Position numbers and translations under genes: made by a program
In this document: positions 5,841 through 7,681 of the stretch, piece after piece
Position numbering within the stretch: position 1 is the first letter of the stretch
Layout: every line of letters begins with the position of its first letter
Assembly (NCBI GenBank): GCA_012841845.1
Contig: DUTZ01000090.1
Coordinates: 1-7,681 of the forward strand
DNA from: Actinomycetales bacterium
Lineage (GTDB): Bacteria; Actinomycetota; Actinomycetes; Mycobacteriales; Mycobacteriaceae
Direction: 5' to 3'
DNA: 7,681 bases
Notes under the pieces: model-generated
Seen by the model: the letters and a program-made list of their open reading frames with translations, nothing else
The model's database searches: none
What the model was told of the DNA's origin: nothing

Positions 5841-5887
5841 CGGGCCCGCCGCCCCGCGCAGTCGTGCTGCGGAGTGCGGCGGGCCCG
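5841..5887 (-). terminator. Long inverted repeat between glpX and fumC
   Basis: Bases 5841-5852 are the perfect reverse complement of 5876-5887 (12 G-C pairs). The 23-base interior can form a smaller five-pair stem (5857-5861 with 5867-5871). It starts 19 bases after the glpX stop in the direction of transcription and ends just upstream of the candidate fumC -10 box. The position suits a glpX terminator without a T run. Each arm also contains the palindrome CGGGCCCG, so a protein-binding role is possible. Confidence 0.5.
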
Positions 5888-5906
5888 AGGGGCGCGCGGG
5901 ATGGGC

Positions 5907-6914
5907 TCAGCCGGCGCTGCCCTGCCCGTAGTCGACGGAGGAGAACTCGCGCAGCTTGGCCATACGGTGGCGGCCCTCGACGTGGCGGACCGTGCCGGAC
6001 TTGGAGCGCATGACCAGCGAGCGGGTCACGGCGCCGTTGGCCCGGTAGCTCACGCCGCGGACCATGTCGCCGTTGGTGATGCCGGTGGCGGCGAAGAAGC
6101 AGTTGTCGCCCTTGACCAGGTCGTCGGTGCCGAGGATCGCCTCCACGTCGAGCCCCGCGTCCACGGCCTTCTGCCGCTCGGCGTCGTCCTGCGGCCACAG
6201 CTGGCCCTGGATCTCGCCACCCATGCACTTCATGGCGCAGGCGGTGATGATCCCCTCCGGGGTGCCGCCGATGCCCATGAGCATGTCCACCGAGCTGTCG
6301 TCGGAGGCGGCCGCGACGCCGCCGGCCACGTCGCCGTCCATGATCAGCCTGACCTTGGCGCCGGCCGCGCGGATCTCCGCGATGAGGTCGGCGTGCCGCG
6401 GGCGGTCGAGCACGCACACCGTGAGGTCGCCGACGTCCATGCCCTTGGCCTCGGCGACGGACCGGATGTTCCACTCGGTGGAGCGGCCCAGGTCGATCTT
6501 GCCCACCGCGTCGGGGCCGACGGCGATCTTGCGCATGTAGAACACGGCCGACGGGTCGAACATGGCGCCCCGCTCGGCGACGGCGATGACCGCGATCGAG
6601 TTGGGGCGGCCCTCGGCCATGAGGCGCGTGCCGTCGATCGGGTCCACGGCCACGTCCACCGCGGGGCCGTTGCCGGTGCCCACCTTCTCGCCGTTGTAGA
6701 GCATGGGCGCCTCGTCTTTCTCGCCCTCGCCGATCACCACCACGCCGTCCATGTCCACGGTGCCGATGAGCTCGCGCATCGCGTCGACCGCGGCGCCGTC
6801 ACCGCCGTTCTTGTCGCCCCGGCCCACCCAGCGGCCGGCCGCGAGCGCCGCCGCCTCTGTGACTCGGACGAGCTCCATGGCGAGATTTCGGTCGGGGCGC
6901 AGGGCATCGGACAT
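5907..6914 (-). CDS. glpX: Fructose-1,6-bisphosphatase, class II (GlpX type)
   Basis: GlpX removes the 1-phosphate from fructose-1,6-bisphosphate to give fructose-6-phosphate in gluconeogenesis; it is a cytoplasmic, metal-dependent enzyme of the lithium-sensitive phosphatase fold. The 335-residue protein has all expected blocks: GRGDKNGGD (31-39, metal-binding Asp), [17 protein letters not shown] (60-76, metal-binding Glu), VDPIDGT (90-96: D91, D94 and the catalytic T96), CVLDRPRH (167-174), DGDVAGG (193-199), GIGGTPEGI (214-222, E220) and [10 protein letters not shown] (301-310). It agrees closely with remembered M. tuberculosis GlpX, where it is the main FBPase. ATG 6914 gives [27 protein letters not shown] (6931-6926) lies 11 bases upstream, slightly far. 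An in-frame ATG thirteen codons in (MELV) lacks a binding site and would remove the conserved DRNLA. The frame is open far upstream, but those codons overlap the divergent gene and are not coding. Confidence 0.98.
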   Translation of the reverse strand: MSDALRPDRNLAMELVRVTEAAALAAGRWVGRGDKNGGDGAAVDAMRELIGTVDMDGVVVIGEGEKDEAPMLYNGEKVGTGNGPAVDVAVDPIDGTRLMAEGRPNSIAVIAVAERGAMFDPSAVFYMRKIAVGPDAVGKIDLGRSTEWNIRSVAEAKGMDVGDLTVCVLDRPRHADLIAEIRAAGAKVRLIMDGDVAGGVAAASDDSSVDMLMGIGGTPEGIITACAMKCMGGEIQGQLWPQDDAERQKAVDAGLDVEAILGTDDLVKGDNCFFAATGITNGDMVRGVSYRANGAVTRSLVMRSKSGTVRHVEGRHRMAKLREFSSVDYGQGSAG

Positions 6915-6986
6915 GTCGCGTCGGGCTCCTCGGGTTGCCCCGCGGGCGCCGGGACGCGCGCGGGGAGGTGATCGGTGTCGCCGACC

Positions 6987-6992
6987 ATTGTT
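6987..6992 (-). promoter_or_regulatory. Weak -10-like box upstream of glpX
   Basis: AACAAT on the - strand (6992-6987) matches four of six -10 positions and would give a leader of about 65 bases ending with the glpX binding site. No -35 is visible. It is the only A/T-containing candidate in the 145-base divergent gap 6915-7059, which otherwise holds GC-rich sequence, including a six-pair hairpin (7002-7007 with 7011-7016). Confidence 0.2.
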
Positions 6993-7046
6993 CCACCTCG
7001 AGGCCCGTGCCGGGCCCCGCGCGCCGGACGCGCCCCACGTGGGTGG

Positions 7047-7052
7047 GATACT
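7047..7052 (+). promoter_or_regulatory. Candidate leaderless promoter of the DUF4245 gene
   Basis: GATACT at 7047-7052 is -10-like (four of six) and is followed by seven bases and then GTG at 7060, the same spacing as at fumC. There is no Shine-Dalgarno before this GTG. A leaderless transcript starting at the G of GTG is the simplest reading. No -35 is seen. Confidence 0.35.
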
Positions 7053-7059
7053 GACCGCC

Positions 7060-7623
7060 GTGGCCGAGCCGAAACCGAGAATCCTGCAGGGAAACCGCGA
7101 CATGGTCTGGTCGCTGGTGATCCTCATGGCGATCTGTGCCGCCTTCGCCGGCATCGCCGGCCTGTGCACGTTCAGCCCGTCCGGCCCCCAGCAGGGCCCG
7201 ATCCCCGAGTTCGACGCCGAGGCGTCCCTGCGCCAGGACGCGCGCAGCCTCGACTTCGCGATCCGCTCGCCCGAGGTGCCCGAGGGGTGGACCTCCAACT
7301 CCGGCCGCGTCGAGAGCTTCGCCGGCACCTCCTCGAGCCACGTCGGCTGGGTGACCGGCGAGCGCAGCTTCGTGGAGCTCGTCCAGACCGACGCCCCGCT
7401 GGAGGACCTCCGGCGTGTGGGCGGCGGGCCGCGCCCCTCGATGTCGATGATCCCCGTCGCGGGCCGCGAGTGGACCGTCTTCACCGGCGACGACGTCCGC
7501 CCCGTGTGGGCGGTCGATCTCGGTGACGCCCGCGTCGCCGTCACCGGCTCCGCCGCCACCTCGGACCTCGAGGCGCTGGCCGCCGCGGTCCAGGACGCCG
7601 AGCCGCTGCCCCGCGAGCAGTAG
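7060..7623 (+). CDS. DUF4245 family membrane-anchored protein
   Basis: The 187-residue product matches the actinobacterial DUF4245 family (M. tuberculosis Rv1100 from memory): [15 protein letters not shown] (5-19), one hydrophobic membrane segment (about 15-36), then an extracytoplasmic domain with [12 protein letters not shown] (residues about 65-76), a segment around SHVGWV and the terminal AVTGSA...[12 protein letters not shown]. The short positively charged N-terminus implies that the C-terminal domain lies outside the membrane. The function of the family is unknown. GTG 7060 is chosen because it gives the usual short cytoplasmic tail and sits seven bases after a -10-like box; the frame is open upstream, but that part overlaps glpX on the other strand. 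It is divergent from glpX, with 145 bases between the starts, an arrangement also found in mycobacteria. Confidence 0.9.
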   Translation: MAEPKPRILQGNRDMVWSLVILMAICAAFAGIAGLCTFSPSGPQQGPIPEFDAEASLRQDARSLDFAIRSPEVPEGWTSNSGRVESFAGTSSSHVGWVTGERSFVELVQTDAPLEDLRRVGGGPRPSMSMIPVAGREWTVFTGDDVRPVWAVDLGDARVAVTGSAATSDLEALAAAVQDAEPLPREQ

Positions 7624-7642
7624 GCGGCGGGCAGCAGGCCGG

Positions 7643-7681
7643 TCAGCCGGCGGCGGACCCGTCGCCGGCGTCCCCGCCCTC
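7643..7681 (-). CDS. Possible 3' end of a - strand gene (perhaps xseB)
   Basis: A - strand frame enters from the right edge and ends at TGA 7645-7643, giving a C-terminal tail [12 protein letters not shown]. Only 12 codons are visible. The tail is typical of the loose acidic/Gly/Ala ends of exodeoxyribonuclease VII small subunits, and from memory xseB and xseA lie on this strand not far beyond the DUF4245 gene in related genomes, but no conserved residue is in view. It is convergent with the DUF4245 gene, leaving a 19-base gap. Confidence 0.3.
   Translation of the reverse strand, partial: EGGDAGDGSAAG
7646..7669. terminator. Stem-loop after the DUF4245 gene
   Basis: Bases 7646-7654 pair with 7661-7669 (nine pairs, one G-U in the + RNA) around a six-base loop, beginning 23 bases after the DUF4245 stop. 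There is no T run. It could terminate the DUF4245 transcript, but it also lies within the possible C-terminal codons of the opposing gene, and GC-rich pairing there may be incidental. Confidence 0.3.

Noticed and set aside
5271..6971. Open frame of about 566 codons on the + strand opposite glpX and fumC
   Set aside because: The translation is a repetitive His/Asp/Gly/Val-rich shadow; both - strand genes have clear catalytic motifs.
6734..6988. 84-codon - strand frame starting in the glpX leader and overlapping the glpX start in another frame
   Set aside because: It lies inside glpX codons with a shadow-like composition and no ribosome binding site of note.
1..7681. CRISPR array, tRNA, rRNA, insertion sequence or prophage remnant
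   Set aside because: I found no regularly spaced long repeats, no transposase or integrase motifs, and no tRNA-like cloverleaf when reading both strands.

Overview
The window comes from a high-GC actinobacterium, most likely a mycolic-acid bacterium (order Mycobacteriales; Dietzia, Gordonia or Rhodococcus would fit, but the genus cannot be fixed from sequence alone). Support comes from third codon positions that are almost all G or C, GTG starts, an LGFP-repeat lipoprotein, a DUF4245 protein, and a gene order that from memory matches part of the Mycobacterium tuberculosis chromosome: phoH2 (Rv1095), fum (Rv1098c), glpX (Rv1099c), DUF4245 gene (Rv1100), in the same orientations.

Layout. 1-539 (+): 3' part of a thiolase gene. 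540-781: a 242-base non-coding leader or promoter region with a palindrome, a promoter-like -10, a weak 20-codon ORF and three GC-rich hairpins, the last touching the ribosome binding site of phoH2. 782-2137 (+): phoH2, a PIN-domain RNase fused to a PhoH ATPase. 2168-2737 (-): DinB/mycothiol-type putative metal-binding protein (TIGR03086-like). Its start codon overlaps that of the divergent AraC-family regulator (2736-3647, +). 3715-4269 (+): two-repeat LGFP lipoprotein. 4312-4422 (-): probable 36-residue protein overlapping the fumC stop by four bases. 4419-5825 (-): fumC, class II fumarase. 5907-6914 (-): glpX, class II fructose-1,6-bisphosphatase. 7060-7623 (+): membrane-anchored DUF4245 protein. 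7643-7681 (-): probable 3' end of another gene, possibly xseB.

How the genes relate. fumC (TCA cycle) and glpX (gluconeogenesis) are collinear central-carbon genes, but a 12-bp perfect inverted repeat followed by a -10-like box seven bases before the fumC ATG suggests that glpX transcripts end there and fumC starts as its own leaderless mRNA. The DUF4245 gene has the same seven-base spacing between a -10-like box and its GTG. The regulator, its divergent partner and the LGFP lipoprotein sit between phoH2 and fumC and look like a lineage-specific cassette within a conserved backbone.

I see no mobile element, CRISPR array, tRNA or rRNA. No wholly new system is evident. The least ordinary parts are the structured phoH2 leader, the overlapping divergent start codons, the small gene coupled to fumC, and the glpX-fumC junction.
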